Of a stretch of 38,589 bases of DNA, positions 1 to 7,331 are shown piece by piece (the first letter of the stretch is position 1; each line of letters starts with the position of its first letter). Location: positions 1-38,589 of the forward strand of contig DASWCW010000158.1 of assembly GCA_036395835.1 (NCBI GenBank), read 5' to 3'. Origin of the DNA: AP-16 sp036395835. GTDB taxonomy: Bacteria; Pseudomonadota; Alphaproteobacteria; Rhizobiales; Xanthobacteraceae. The translations under genes and the position numbers were made by a program. Under the pieces are notes generated by a model. The model was not told where the DNA came from, made no database searches, and saw nothing but the letters and a program-made list of their open reading frames with translations.

Positions 1-213
1 TGACCTCGTGGCCGTCGAAGAACGGCAGCACGCGATCGTTGAGGAGATCGGCGGCCGTGATCGGCGTCTTGCGATCGTAAAGCTTGGCAAAGCCTACCTT
101 GGCGTAGGTGTCGATGAAGGTCTGCTGATAGATGCGCCCAATGCCCTTCAGATTGCCGACATAGAACGTATCCTGGGCGCCGCAATAACCCGGATGCTCG
201 CTCTCGAACTCGC
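1..213 (-). pseudogene. IS481-family transposase remnant, cut by window edge
   Basis: Read on the minus strand, bases 213 to 1 translate without a stop into a stretch with the motifs GYCGAQDTFYVG, RIYQQTFIDTY and KLYDRKTPITAADLLNDR. This is the start of the DDE catalytic domain of IS481-type transposases; the Asp in QDTFYVG corresponds to the first catalytic acid. Immediately upstream the frame meets a stop codon, and the following 180 bases are broken in all three minus frames, so the N-terminal half (helix-turn-helix region) is degraded or replaced. The rest of the catalytic domain lies beyond base 1. I infer a dead insertion sequence. No terminal inverted repeat is visible on this side. 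Confidence 0.8.
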
Positions 214-473
214 GTCCACTTCATGCGCAATGCGCTCGTGCATGCTGGTAAGACCGGGCGGCGCGTGGTCTCGGCCTTCATCGCAATGCCTTGACGACGC
301 CGAGGCCGCCCAGGACCCAGTGGCGCAGGGTTGCCGATTAGTTGCGTCCCAAGGTGCCCAAGCTCCAGACCTGAAGGCTCGCCTCGCATCGTCTTGATCC
401 ATTATCTGCGACTAAGCTCTGGCGCGTGCAGACGTTTGCTGGTATTAGATACCTGCTGTTTGGGGAGAATCAG

Positions 474-656
474 ATGGCTAAGAAAGCTAAGCAGACTAAG
501 CGAGTGGCCTGGACGAAGGAACACGTTCGGGAACTGAAGGCTCACTCGCGCGCTAAAACGCCAGTTGCGCGCATTTCAAAGGTAATGAAAAGAACGGCCG
601 GCGCGCTGCGTCAAAAGGCCATGGCGCTCGGACTGCCAATTGGCCATCGCCGCTAA
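474..656 (+). CDS. Small conserved basic protein of unknown function (60 aa)
   Basis: The start is the ATG at 474, preceded by GGGGAGAATCAG, a good Shine-Dalgarno at normal spacing. The protein is lysine- and arginine-rich, begins MAKKAKQTKR, and has a core WTKEHVRELKAHSRAKTPVA followed by a second helical part ending in GLPIGHRR. I recall similar 55-70 residue proteins in rhizobia, annotated only as hypothetical. The WTKEHVRELK / ISKVMKRTAGALRQKA pattern looks like a short SANT/Myb-like or helix-turn-helix fold, so DNA binding is possible but inferred. It is one of only two intact genes in the decayed first 2.4 kb. Confidence 0.75.
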   Translation: MAKKAKQTKRVAWTKEHVRELKAHSRAKTPVARISKVMKRTAGALRQKAMALGLPIGHRR

Positions 657-760
657 CTTGCACTGCCAGTTGTCCTTGCTTAAAAATTCGAAATACTGAA
701 GAAACTCTCATTTCCGGGCTGCGAAGTCTTAACAGTCGTACGATCAGAAGGAGGTAGGTC

Positions 761-820
761 ATGCCGACCATCGCTCTCGTTGACGACGACCGCAACCAGG
801 CGCGCTGGAGCGGCCTGTAG
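761..820 (+). pseudogene. chvI: 5' fragment of the chvI response regulator gene
   Basis: A strong ribosome binding site (AGAAGGAGGTAGGTC) leads into an ATG at 761 and the residues MPTIALVDDDRN, which as I recall is the exact N-terminus of ChvI, the OmpR-family response regulator of the ChvG/ChvI acid and cell-envelope stress system in alphaproteobacteria. It includes the acidic DDD cluster that binds magnesium. After 12 codons the match ends abruptly, and six unrelated codons run to a TAG at 818. The roughly 100 bases before it (657-760) are AT-richer and may be the copied native promoter and leader. This is a truncated fragment, not a functional gene. Confidence 0.75.
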
Positions 821-1393
821 GTTGGCTCCTCAGATGCAACCTCAGAGACCGCTCCCGACCGACGGTTTCATTCGTGAGAGAGCCGCTACGCCGAAGTCCG
901 AACGCGCACTGCGACGGTGATCGCGGCATCATGGCCCGGTGGTTCCATGTGGACCTCCGCTCCTTGCTTGCGACTTCGAGTCGGCAGATTAAACCAAATC
1001 GTCAAGCCAACTCGACAACCCCCAGCAAGATTTGTCTTGCCTGTTGCCCAGTCGCCACGCCAGTGAAGCCACCCGCTCTCGTGCTGCTTTTCGGCTGGCG
1101 TGGCGGGCGACCGGGGCGAGCGTCACGAATACCGCGAACGTCGCGAGTTTCGTGAGCGTCGCGAGGGGGCGAACGTCGTGAGTACCGCGAGAGGGGCGAG
1201 CGTCGCGACGGGGGCGAACGTCGCGGCGAACGGCAAGAGTTCCGTGGTAGCCCCAGCGTTGGTGGCGGCGGCGGTAAGCCGGGCGGCGATGGCCGTAAGG
1301 GCGGAGACAAGCACTGACCCCGCTGGCTACAGGGGCGGCGGGTCACTCCGGGCGGCCTTTTGATGCGCTTACGCAAAATCGCAATTGGGAAGA
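821..1393. other. Stretch without an intact gene; degenerate repeat inside
   Basis: I find no reading frame here with both a credible start and a recognisable product. From about 1113 to 1235 the DNA is a degenerate run of CGTCGCGAG / GAACGTCGC-like units. On the plus strand these encode Arg/Glu repeats (HEYRERREFRERRE), then shift frame by one base, then end in a glycine-lysine tail KPGGDGRKGGDKH and a TGA at 1316-1318. It looks like the broken 3' end of a low-complexity gene. Confidence 0.5.
1113..1235 (+). repeat. Degenerate short tandem repeat coding for Arg/Glu
   Basis: Imperfect 9-12 base units related to CGTCGCGAG and GGCGAACGTCGC recur about ten times. In-frame they give alternating Arg, Glu, Tyr and Gly residues. 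A one-base phase change near 1170 splits the repeat between two frames, which suggests slippage and decay. Confidence 0.55.
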
Positions 1394-1615
1394 TCATGGG
1401 ACGATTGTGAGCGAAATCGACGCAATGTGGCGATTGAGCATTTCCGCAACAAGCTGCGCTTCTTCCCGCATCGCGCTGGGCTGGAGATCGAAGGCCAACA
1501 GGTCGCCCCTGATCTTCTCGATCACGTCGCCCGCTGGCTCGGCAGCGATGAAAAACCGATCCCCGTCGCCTTCCTGGACTGTAAAATGATAGTGGCCGCG
1601 CTCGGTCCTTGCCAT
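1394..1615 (-). CDS. Small conserved hypothetical protein (73 aa)
   Basis: The start is the ATG at 1613-1615, chosen because GGAGGACTGGCA precedes it directly; the open frame runs further upstream but has no better ribosome site. The protein begins MARTERGHYHFTVQEGDGDR and continues FFIAAEPAGDVIEKIRGDLL. A short beta-rich N-terminal half is followed by two amphipathic helices and a hydrophobic tail ending SISLTIVP. No signal peptide, membrane segment or known motif is seen. I recall look-alikes of this size in rhizobial genomes but no function. Neighbours are decayed, so context does not help. Confidence 0.65.
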   Translation of the reverse strand: MARTERGHYHFTVQEGDGDRFFIAAEPAGDVIEKIRGDLLAFDLQPSAMREEAQLVAEMLNRHIASISLTIVP

Positions 1616-1930
1616 TGCCAGTCCTCCGCTGCTTGCCCCGCTGTTCTTAGACTGACCCTCCCTTTTGGAGGGGGAGCGTTGAAGCACAAATAAGCGCCTC
1701 GATTGTCTCGCTGAAGACAATAAGACATGGAGCGAAACCCCGTGCAGTGGGGGCGGCCCTTTTCGTTGCCAGGTATCCCGAGGCGGCTTGCCAGCTTGGC
1801 CAACCCTGGTACGCTACCAGTGCCGTGCGAATGCTCCTTCCCGGGGGCGGTCACCGAACGGCGCGACCCCGGCTCATGCGGAGCAGGCTGAGGGCGATGT
1901 TGCTGACATCGTCCCCAATGCAAGCGAAAC
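1616..1930. other. No gene seen; short perfect hairpin at 1656-1672
   Basis: No frame in this stretch has a plausible start plus a recognisable product. A 6-base-pair perfect hairpin, CCCTCC / GGAGGG with a CTTTT loop, lies at 1656-1672, upstream of the minus-strand gene that starts at 1615. It could be a weak terminator or chance. Confidence 0.4.
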
Positions 1931-2447
1931 TTATCCGAGATACGGCCTCTGAACTCGATATATCGCAATCGTTGGAAGCCTTCGCTTCATAGTACCGAAG
2001 AAGAGCCTCCGGGCGTCTCTGTCCTGAAATATTAGCGTTTGACGGTCCGACTGGTGGTTTAACAACATGCGTTCCATGCCCATCCACGAACCCACGTATG
2101 TTAGGTCGCTAACCTGTTCCACAAGCAATCGCGCGCGGGTTAATGCAAAAAATCGGCAGCCAGGGTAATAGGCGAATCGGAAACGACAGCGTTTGTTCGT
2201 CTATAATGATGCCGCCTACCTCCAAGAATAACAGCCAAGCATCATAGGCAAAAATAACGAGACCGACCAACAACGCCAACAATGATGGGCTCCGCGCCGC
2301 GTAAATCCCGATCCCTATACCGATCAAGATGCCCAGCACGGCTACTCGAATGAAGGACCAGTTTCGAATTACCACTCGCAAGACCCAAGATTTCTTTTGG
2401 GACTGAAACACCGTCCCCGACATTAAGTTTTGCGAGTTCACAGACAT
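1931..2447 (-). pseudogene. Frameshifted two-TM membrane protein gene
   Basis: Two consecutive minus-strand frames form one protein of about 170 residues. The first (2447 to about 2125) has two hydrophobic segments, around VAVLGILIGIGIGIY and LLALLVGLVIFAYDAWLLF, then TLSFPIRLLPWLPIF. The second frame (about 2125 to 1931) continues with VSDLTYVGSWMGMERMLLN and LIFQDRDARRLFF, then ends at a TAG or TAA near 1931. The join, near 2120-2128 (ATTGCTTGTGG on the minus strand), needs a single-base change, so this is a frameshift or an assembly error. The region is visibly lower in G+C than the rest of the window. Function unknown; the tail looks like a soluble membrane-proximal domain. Confidence 0.55.
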
Positions 2448-2649
2448 TTTATATTAGTGCCGAAGTGCTCGGTGACGGCCTTCACGTCGAGGCGCTTCTG
2501 GGTGTAGCTGCTGATCCAGGCCTCCCACTGGACGCCACGGCGGTCGACGTCGGTGGCGATGAGCTGCTGGCCTCCCGGATTTGCAGTTGCTTAATCTCGG
2601 CGCGGACGTCCGCGAGTTCGTCGGCTGGGTGGCGGTTCCGCAGCGGCAT
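2438..2649 (-). pseudogene. Broken last gene of the integrative element
   Basis: A start at 2649 has an excellent ribosome site (GGAGGAAGACG before ATG) and opens MPLRNRHPADELADVRAEIK, a coiled-coil-like small protein. Near 2575 the frame must shift by one base to continue as QQLIATDVDRRGVQWEAWIS and KRLDVKAVTEHFG. The second frame stops at 2438-2440. Homologues of this type, as I recall them, continue well past an EHFG-like motif. Here it is followed at once by AT-rich DNA (ACTAATATAAAATG), so the gene seems both frameshifted and cut by the left edge of the element. Confidence 0.55.
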
Positions 2650-2663
2650 CGTCTTCCTCCGTT

Positions 2664-2978
2664 TCACCCTTGATGGTTTTGCCGTCTTCCGGCTTGAGGT
2701 CGTACAGGCCGGGTGTTTCGGTCTTCGTCCTCCCATGCCTCGATGCACTGGAAGTAGGCGGCATCAGGCTGGCCGCCCCCCACCTCCACGGTCAGGCATG
2801 CGGGACAGATGTTGAAGCTGGCGTTGCGGAGGCGCTCCCGCACGGCCGGCGACAGGTGATCCATCCACGAGATCCAGACGTGGCCCTCGTCGCCGAGCAT
2901 GCACCTGACCTGCTCGGCCTCCATGGTCTTGGGCTTGCGCCACTTCCCTGCGGGTGGCTTACGGCGTCTCATCGCCAT
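2664..2978 (-). CDS. Small Cys-containing hypothetical protein (element gene)
   Basis: The start is placed at the ATG at 2978 because GAGGAGTCC precedes it. A second ATG at 2972 overlaps the helicase stop as ATGA and is also possible. The protein has a basic N-terminus (MAMRRRKPPAGKWRKPK), a central WISWMDHLSPAVRERLRNA helix, and a CPAC motif with a further cysteine in AAYFQCIEAWEDED, suggesting a small zinc-binding fold. The C-terminus is arginine- and glutamine-rich. It directly follows the helicase gene, whose own C-terminus carries a CxxC...HxxC motif, so both may be metal-binding partners in replication. Function unknown. Confidence 0.65.
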   Translation of the reverse strand: MAMRRRKPPAGKWRKPKTMEAEQVRCMLGDEGHVWISWMDHLSPAVRERLRNASFNICPACLTVEVGGGQPDAAYFQCIEAWEDEDRNTRPVRPQAGRRQNHQG

Positions 2979-5920
2979 GGACTCCTCTGCGCTTTGACCC
3001 AGAACGGACGGCACTCCATGTGCAGCCACACTGGCTCGCCGTCCTCGACCTCGAACAGCGCCGCCCTGCCGTCAGCCATCTGGCACTGCGCGCAGGTCGG
3101 CAACTCACCACCGTTGCCGGCGACAGTTTCTTTTCTTGGCGGCGTAGAAGAAGATGCGGAAACATCGTCCGCATCGTCCGCACCGCCGCGCGCACCGTTA
3201 TTCCCTTTTATTTCAAATGGTTGCTCACCGCTGTTGTGCGGACGATCCTGCGGACGATGCGGACGATCCTGCGGACGGTCCGATACATCAGCCTTTTCGG
3301 CTAAACAGTTGTTCTCATTGGCTTGCGGACGTTGCGGACGATGCGGACGGTCTTCTGGCATCTCTATCTTTGTCCATGACAAAGATATACGGCGGTCCTT
3401 TGCGTGGTCCTTCGAGGTAGTCCACTCGATGCCGATGCCGCGCTTGCGCAGGAACGGCGCCGCTCGCCGCAGCCGGCCGGACAGCGCGTTCGCGGCCGGC
3501 GGCCAAGTCTTCCGCTTGGTGGCCGCCTCGCCTACGATGGCGGTGAGGTGGCCGAGCAGCTCTGTAGCCGTGCCCTCCCACTCGTCGCGGATGTCCATGA
3601 ACTGCAGCACCGCGGTCGCGACGACGTCGGCCTCCAGCACGGTCCGGATGGACTCCTCGCGGTTGCGGTTGAACGCGCCCATGAACGCGCCGTCGTGGAA
3701 GCACGCCGCCTCGCAGGCCGTCGCCCAGGTGGCGAAGTCGGCGAGCCGCGGCAGCCGCCCGAGCCGAAGCCCCGGCAAACGCCGCAGCCCGCATGCCATG
3801 GCGTCGAGTAGCGCGCCGAGGATGACGGGCCGGGCCGCCTCGAACTCGCGGCGCAGCTCGCCCTTGAGCCGCCGCCGGTCCTCGTCCAGCTCGTCCAGCG
3901 TGATGGCGACGGTGCGGTCGGCCAGGTCCGGCCGCGTAACGAAGTCCTCGATGCCGTTCAGCACGATCGGCCGCGCGCCGCCGAACAGGACCTCGTCATC
4001 GTCGGTGAACAGCGATCGCACAGCGAAGCCGGCGCCGTCGGCGATCCGGCACAGCGCGTCGGAAGTCCACGGCGGCAGGTTCGACAGGTTGTCGAACGCC
4101 AGCAGGTGGCTGTTGCGCGCCTGAATGAACAGCTCCCGGTCCTCGCGCGGCAGGGTGCGCAGCGGCGTCGTGCTAGGGTCGACGAGCAGCCGCAGCAGCT
4201 CGACCAGCGTGGACTTGGCGCCGCCGTGGGCCCCGGCGATCGCCAGCACGGGATACGGCGCACGCGGCGTCAACGCCGCCAGCACATAGGACACCATCAG
4301 CACGAAGTCGTCGTCGGTGCGGATATTGAGGAACGGCCGCAGCAGCTTGATCGACCCGCCGGGCACCGGCACCGGTAGCGGCAGCATCCCTGACTTGCGG
4401 CGGAACAGCACCGGCGGCTCGGCGACGATGCTCCAGCCAGCGGCGCTGACCTCGACGGCGCGCCACTTGGCGTCGCACAGGTCGACGTAGAGCTTGCCGT
4501 CCAGCTCGGCGACGCGCAGGTGTACCTCGCGGCACTTACCCTTGCGCACCGCGAGGGCATCGATGGTGGCGCCGGCCGATATCATGGCGTCGTTGGACGG
4601 CGAGGACTTCTTGGCGTCGAAGTAGCCGTTGCGCAGCCAGCGGCGGAAGTCGCTGCCCTTGATCGCGTGGATCTCGCGGTGGCCGTCGACGGTGATGGCC
4701 GCGAACGCGGTGCGGTCCTCGGTGTGGAACAGCTCGACGTCGTTCTTCCTCGCCAGGCCGAGCAGGACGTCGGCCTGTCTCTGATGCACCGGCTCCTCGT
4801 CCTCCTCCTGCTCGTCGACCGCCTCGTCGAGCAGCGCGGACCGCACGCCGGCCTTGCGCAGCGAGAGCCGCAGCTTGGCGAACGCGCCGCGGTCGCGTAG
4901 CCGCAGGTCCGCCAGCTCCTTGGCGACGGCGTCCCGCAGGGCGTCGAACGGCTCACCCTCGAGCTGGCGCACCAGGCACTGGTCCGGCGTCATCTTCGTC
5001 GCGAGGCTGCGCTTGACGGCGTCGGGGCCGAGGAGGTCGGCGAGGTCGTTGAAGTCGGTGTCCTTGTCGCGCCGGTTGTCCGCCTTGCCGCTGAAGTCCG
5101 GGATGACGATGCCGGCGTCAGCGGCGCCGGCCGCCGCGCGGGCGCCGCACAGGCCGGGGTTGCCGGCGGTCTTCCAGTCGTCGTCCGCGCAGATGACGAT
5201 CTCGGCGGCCTGGTTCTTCTGGCGCACCAGCTCGGCGACCGGCTCCAGGTTCCCGCAGTCCAACGCGACGATGACGGTGTTGCCGGTCACCTCGTTGAGG
5301 CTGGCCGCCGTGGCGAACCCCTCGGCTATATAAATGACGTCGTCGCGGCCGCGGATCTGGAAGAAGCGGCCCCGCTTCGCGCCGCCCTTCAGGAAGCGCT
5401 TCTCGCCGTCGGCGTCGATGAACTGCATGCTGTGGACGTTGCCATCGGCATCGCACAGCGGCACGACGAGACAGCCATATAAGGTGCGGGTGCCGTGCGG
5501 CTGGATCCGCTTCCTGGCCAGGTATGGATGCTCCGCCGTCGCCGGCTCGGCTGACGCCCACAGCCGCTCGGCCTTGCCGGCGGCACGCGCGTGGTCGTGG
5601 GCCGCCGCGGCGTCCCGCCGCTTGCGCGCCTCCTCGACCTTCCTGTCGGCCTCGGCGTCCTCCGACACCGTGCGCTGCCGGCCATGCGGCTGGTAGCGCC
5701 ACGCCTCGGGGCCGAGCCCATCCTGCCAGTTCTGGATGCTGCCGGCCGGGATGACGCCGTCGGCAAAGACGACGTAGCTGCCGTCGCCCTTGCCGTTGCG
5801 GCTGCGCGCGTTGCAGCGGTGGAACCGGCCGTCGGCGACGACGTCCTTCGGCGGCACCAGGTTGCGCGCGCGCAGAGCGTTGTCGAACTGCGCACGCTCG
5901 TCACCAAACAAGGCGCGCAT
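2969..5920 (-). CDS. Toprim primase / AAA+ helicase-like replication protein
   Basis: This 983-residue protein is the largest of the element. Residues 1-190 look like a primase-type N-terminal region (PYLARKRIQPHGTRTLYGCLVVPL). A Toprim-like segment follows at about 195-250, with IYIAEGFATAASL and a later acidic ICADDDW. A P-loop at about 562-570 (GAHGGAKST), then LLAFDNLSNLPPW and RPIVLNGIEDF, match the helicase/ATPase half of phage and plasmid primase-helicases. The extreme C-terminus adds a zinc-type motif (CAQC ... HMEC). Ribosome site AGGAGGGGGTGCC precedes the ATG, 19 bases after the SSB-tail gene. Its expected role is to prime and unwind DNA for the element's autonomous replication. 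No origin is recognised. Confidence 0.85.
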   Translation of the reverse strand: MRALFGDERAQFDNALRARNLVPPKDVVADGRFHRCNARSRNGKGDGSYVVFADGVIPAGSIQNWQDGLGPEAWRYQPHGRQRTVSEDAEADRKVEEARKRRDAAAAHDHARAAGKAERLWASAEPATAEHPYLARKRIQPHGTRTLYGCLVVPLCDADGNVHSMQFIDADGEKRFLKGGAKRGRFFQIRGRDDVIYIAEGFATAASLNEVTGNTVIVALDCGNLEPVAELVRQKNQAAEIVICADDDWKTAGNPGLCGARAAAGAADAGIVIPDFSGKADNRRDKDTDFNDLADLLGPDAVKRSLATKMTPDQCLVRQLEGEPFDALRDAVAKELADLRLRDRGAFAKLRLSLRKAGVRSALLDEAVDEQEEDEEPVHQRQADVLLGLARKNDVELFHTEDRTAFAAITVDGHREIHAIKGSDFRRWLRNGYFDAKKSSPSNDAMISAGATIDALAVRKGKCREVHLRVAELDGKLYVDLCDAKWRAVEVSAAGWSIVAEPPVLFRRKSGMLPLPVPVPGGSIKLLRPFLNIRTDDDFVLMVSYVLAALTPRAPYPVLAIAGAHGGAKSTLVELLRLLVDPSTTPLRTLPREDRELFIQARNSHLLAFDNLSNLPPWTSDALCRIADGAGFAVRSLFTDDDEVLFGGARPIVLNGIEDFVTRPDLADRTVAITLDELDEDRRRLKGELRREFEAARPVILGALLDAMACGLRRLPGLRLGRLPRLADFATWATACEAACFHDGAFMGAFNRNREESIRTVLEADVVATAVLQFMDIRDEWEGTATELLGHLTAIVGEAATKRKTWPPAANALSGRLRRAAPFLRKRGIGIEWTTSKDHAKDRRISLSWTKIEMPEDRPHRPQRPQANENNCLAEKADVSDRPQDRPHRPQDRPHNSGEQPFEIKGNNGARGGADDADDVSASSSTPPRKETVAGNGGELPTCAQCQMADGRAALFEVEDGEPVWLHMECRPFWVKAQRSPWR

Positions 5921-5939
5921 GGCACCCCCTCCTAGTTGT

Positions 5940-6380
5940 TCAGAACGGGATCTCGTCGTCGATGTCGTCGCCGATGTCGCCCTCGTCCTTCGACGGCAGC
6001 GGCTTCGACTGCTTCGGCTGCTTCGGCGCCGGGTCCTCGTCCTCGGCTTCGGCTGCCGCCTCGCCGCCGGCGGCGCGGACGCGGATGCACGGCACCACCT
6101 TGCTGCCGAAGGTCGTCGTCGTCGGGTAGAGGCATATCTTCTCGCCGTGCCACTCGCGGTCGTCGTCAGACCCGAGCAGCTCGCCGATGGTCTGGTCGTT
6201 GACGCTGTTCAGGACCATCGACTTCGACGCGTTCGAGAAGGTCATCACCGGCTTCATCTTCTTGTCGGCACCCTGGCCGATCTCCTCCATGCGGACCTTG
6301 TCGATGACGACGGTGACGCCCTCCGGCCGGAGGTCGCTGGCCTGGACGAAGCGGGAGGGGAAGCGTTCAGAGCGTTTCAT
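5940..6380 (-). CDS. Putative ssDNA-binding phage-type protein with SSB-like tail
   Basis: The 146-residue protein starts at 6380, its ATG overlapping the stop of the previous gene. Residues 1-105 form a compact beta-rich domain (VTVVIDKVRMEEIG ... FGSKVVPCIRVRAA), as in phage proteins thought to have an OB-like fold. An acidic, proline- and lysine-containing linker follows, and the last residues are DDIDDEIPF. That ending closely resembles the acidic tip of bacterial single-strand binding proteins (DDDIPF type), which recruits replication partners. The gene sits just before the primase-helicase, which fits a replication accessory role. The fold assignment is inference; the tail is seen directly. 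Confidence 0.7.
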   Translation of the reverse strand: MKRSERFPSRFVQASDLRPEGVTVVIDKVRMEEIGQGADKKMKPVMTFSNASKSMVLNSVNDQTIGELLGSDDDREWHGEKICLYPTTTTFGSKVVPCIRVRAAGGEAAAEAEDEDPAPKQPKQSKPLPSKDEGDIGDDIDDEIPF

Positions 6381-6835
6381 GTTGAAGTCTCACAGGTGCG
6401 GGGTTGAGGTTCAGATGTTCGTCCGCGCGGCACCCGGCGCGCGGCATCCAAGTCAATGGTCGGTCCTAAAATCTTCTGTCTGATACGTTCCAGACATGCG
6501 GCCTGCTTCTCCGACAGGGTCGAGTACCGTCGCCGCGCGAGGTCGTTGACGAAGTTCTGTTCCCAATCGTTCAAATACTCGCTGCGCGCTTGGCACCACT
6601 CGACGGTCGACCGCCAGTGCCAGCCGGACCAGTGATCTTCGGGCTGTGTGTGCGCGGGCGCCGTGACGACCCCATGCGCGAGATCATGAAAGTCCAGATG
6701 CGCACCTTCGAGCACGCGGCCGAGGGCCCGCGCCGCGCCCAGGGCTTCGCCGTCGTTCGGCGATCCGAGCAGGCGGACCAGTGTGCCGACACGATCGGCG
6801 ACGTCGGTCGAGGGATAAATGAGGTGGTTGGTCAT
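6377..6835 (-). CDS. DUF2786-like N-terminal domain protein (element gene)
   Basis: The ATG at 6835 overlaps the upstream stop (ATGA) and gives a 152-residue protein. Residues about 12-45 (GTLVRLLGSPNDGEALGAARA and HLDFHDLAHGV) resemble the short helical repeat of DUF2786-type proteins, common in phages and mobile elements. The middle is tryptophan-rich (HWSGWHWRSTVEWCQ). The next part, FVNDLARRRYSTLSEKQAACLERI, is helical and recalls phage proteins with a 'tightly packed helices after a zinc motif' layout. No catalytic motif is recognised. It ends by overlapping the start of the SSB-tail gene, so both are probably translated together. Function unknown. Confidence 0.65.
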   Translation of the reverse strand: MTNHLIYPSTDVADRVGTLVRLLGSPNDGEALGAARALGRVLEGAHLDFHDLAHGVVTAPAHTQPEDHWSGWHWRSTVEWCQARSEYLNDWEQNFVNDLARRRYSTLSEKQAACLERIRQKILGPTIDLDAARRVPRGRTSEPQPRTCETST

Positions 6836-7023
6836 GGACGCTTCCGGTGCTTGCTGCGGTGGCGCGCCTGCTCCTCGCGCAACGCGTCGCGCCGGTGTTG
6901 CTGGTAGTCTTTGTTGATGCGGTCCCACTCGGCCCAAGCTTCCGACGTGACCTTGTCGTGGCCGCCGTGCTTGGCGACGAGGTCCTGTAGATTCGGCGCC
7001 GGGATAGCGACGATGGGCTTCAT
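6832..7023 (-). CDS. Small charged hypothetical protein (63 aa)
   Basis: The ATG at 7023 overlaps the stop of the TSCPD-type gene, and its own stop overlaps the next ATG, which supports it as a real gene in the overlap chain. It begins MKPIVAIPAPNLQDLVAKHG, continues with EAWAEWDRINKDYQQHRRDA and ends in a strongly basic tail (RHRSKHRKRP). Predicted helical, possibly nucleic-acid binding by its charge. I do not recognise a family. Confidence 0.65.
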   Translation of the reverse strand: MKPIVAIPAPNLQDLVAKHGGHDKVTSEAWAEWDRINKDYQQHRRDALREEQARHRSKHRKRP

Positions 7024-7331
7024 GGCTCGCGCCCCAGTATTTGATCGAGCACGGCGGCCACTGCTCCGGACGCGCTCCCGTCAGAATTGCGCGAGACGGC
7101 GCGCGCGATGTCCGCGATCGGTGCGCCGTACTGCAAGGCGAAGCTCAAGATGATGCCGGCGTCGCGTGCGGCGATGTCGCTCGCGTTGCCGCGCTTACGA
7201 TTTGAGATGAAGCACTCGCCGATCGTTCCGTCGTCGAAGCGAGAGAAAGAGACGGTGTAGCGCAGGCCGCAGTGCTCGATTTCGAAGCTCTCGCTGCAGC
7301 GGCGGGCGGGCAGGCGGCGGCGCTGGCTCAT
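7020..7331 (-). CDS. TSCPD-domain protein (NrdJ C-terminal-like)
   Basis: The 103-residue protein starts at 7331 in an ATGA overlap. Its core (GLRYTVSFSRFDDGTIGECF, then ISNRKRGNASDIAARDAGI and LQYGAPIADIARAVSRN) matches the TSCPD domain found at the C-terminus of vitamin-B12-dependent ribonucleotide reductases and, as stand-alone proteins, in phages. In reductases this module lies beside the catalytic core and binds metal or contacts nucleotide-level regulation. Here no reductase core is present, and the protein has only the cysteines at positions near 13, 21 and 40. Its task in the element is unknown; a link to nucleotide supply or regulation is only inferred. Confidence 0.75.
   Translation of the reverse strand: MSQRRRLPARRCSESFEIEHCGLRYTVSFSRFDDGTIGECFISNRKRGNASDIAARDAGIILSFALQYGAPIADIARAVSRNSDGSASGAVAAVLDQILGREP

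Noticed and set aside
874..1397. Open frames on both strands in the degenerate region (for example 874-1155 plus and 1002-1397 minus)
   Set aside because: Low-complexity Arg/Pro/Ser translations without starts supported by a ribosome site; better seen as decay products of a repeat-bearing gene.
1851..2087. 78-codon minus-strand frame overlapping the frameshifted membrane protein
   Set aside because: It lies in a different frame of a region explained by the two-part membrane protein and has no ribosome site or family signature.
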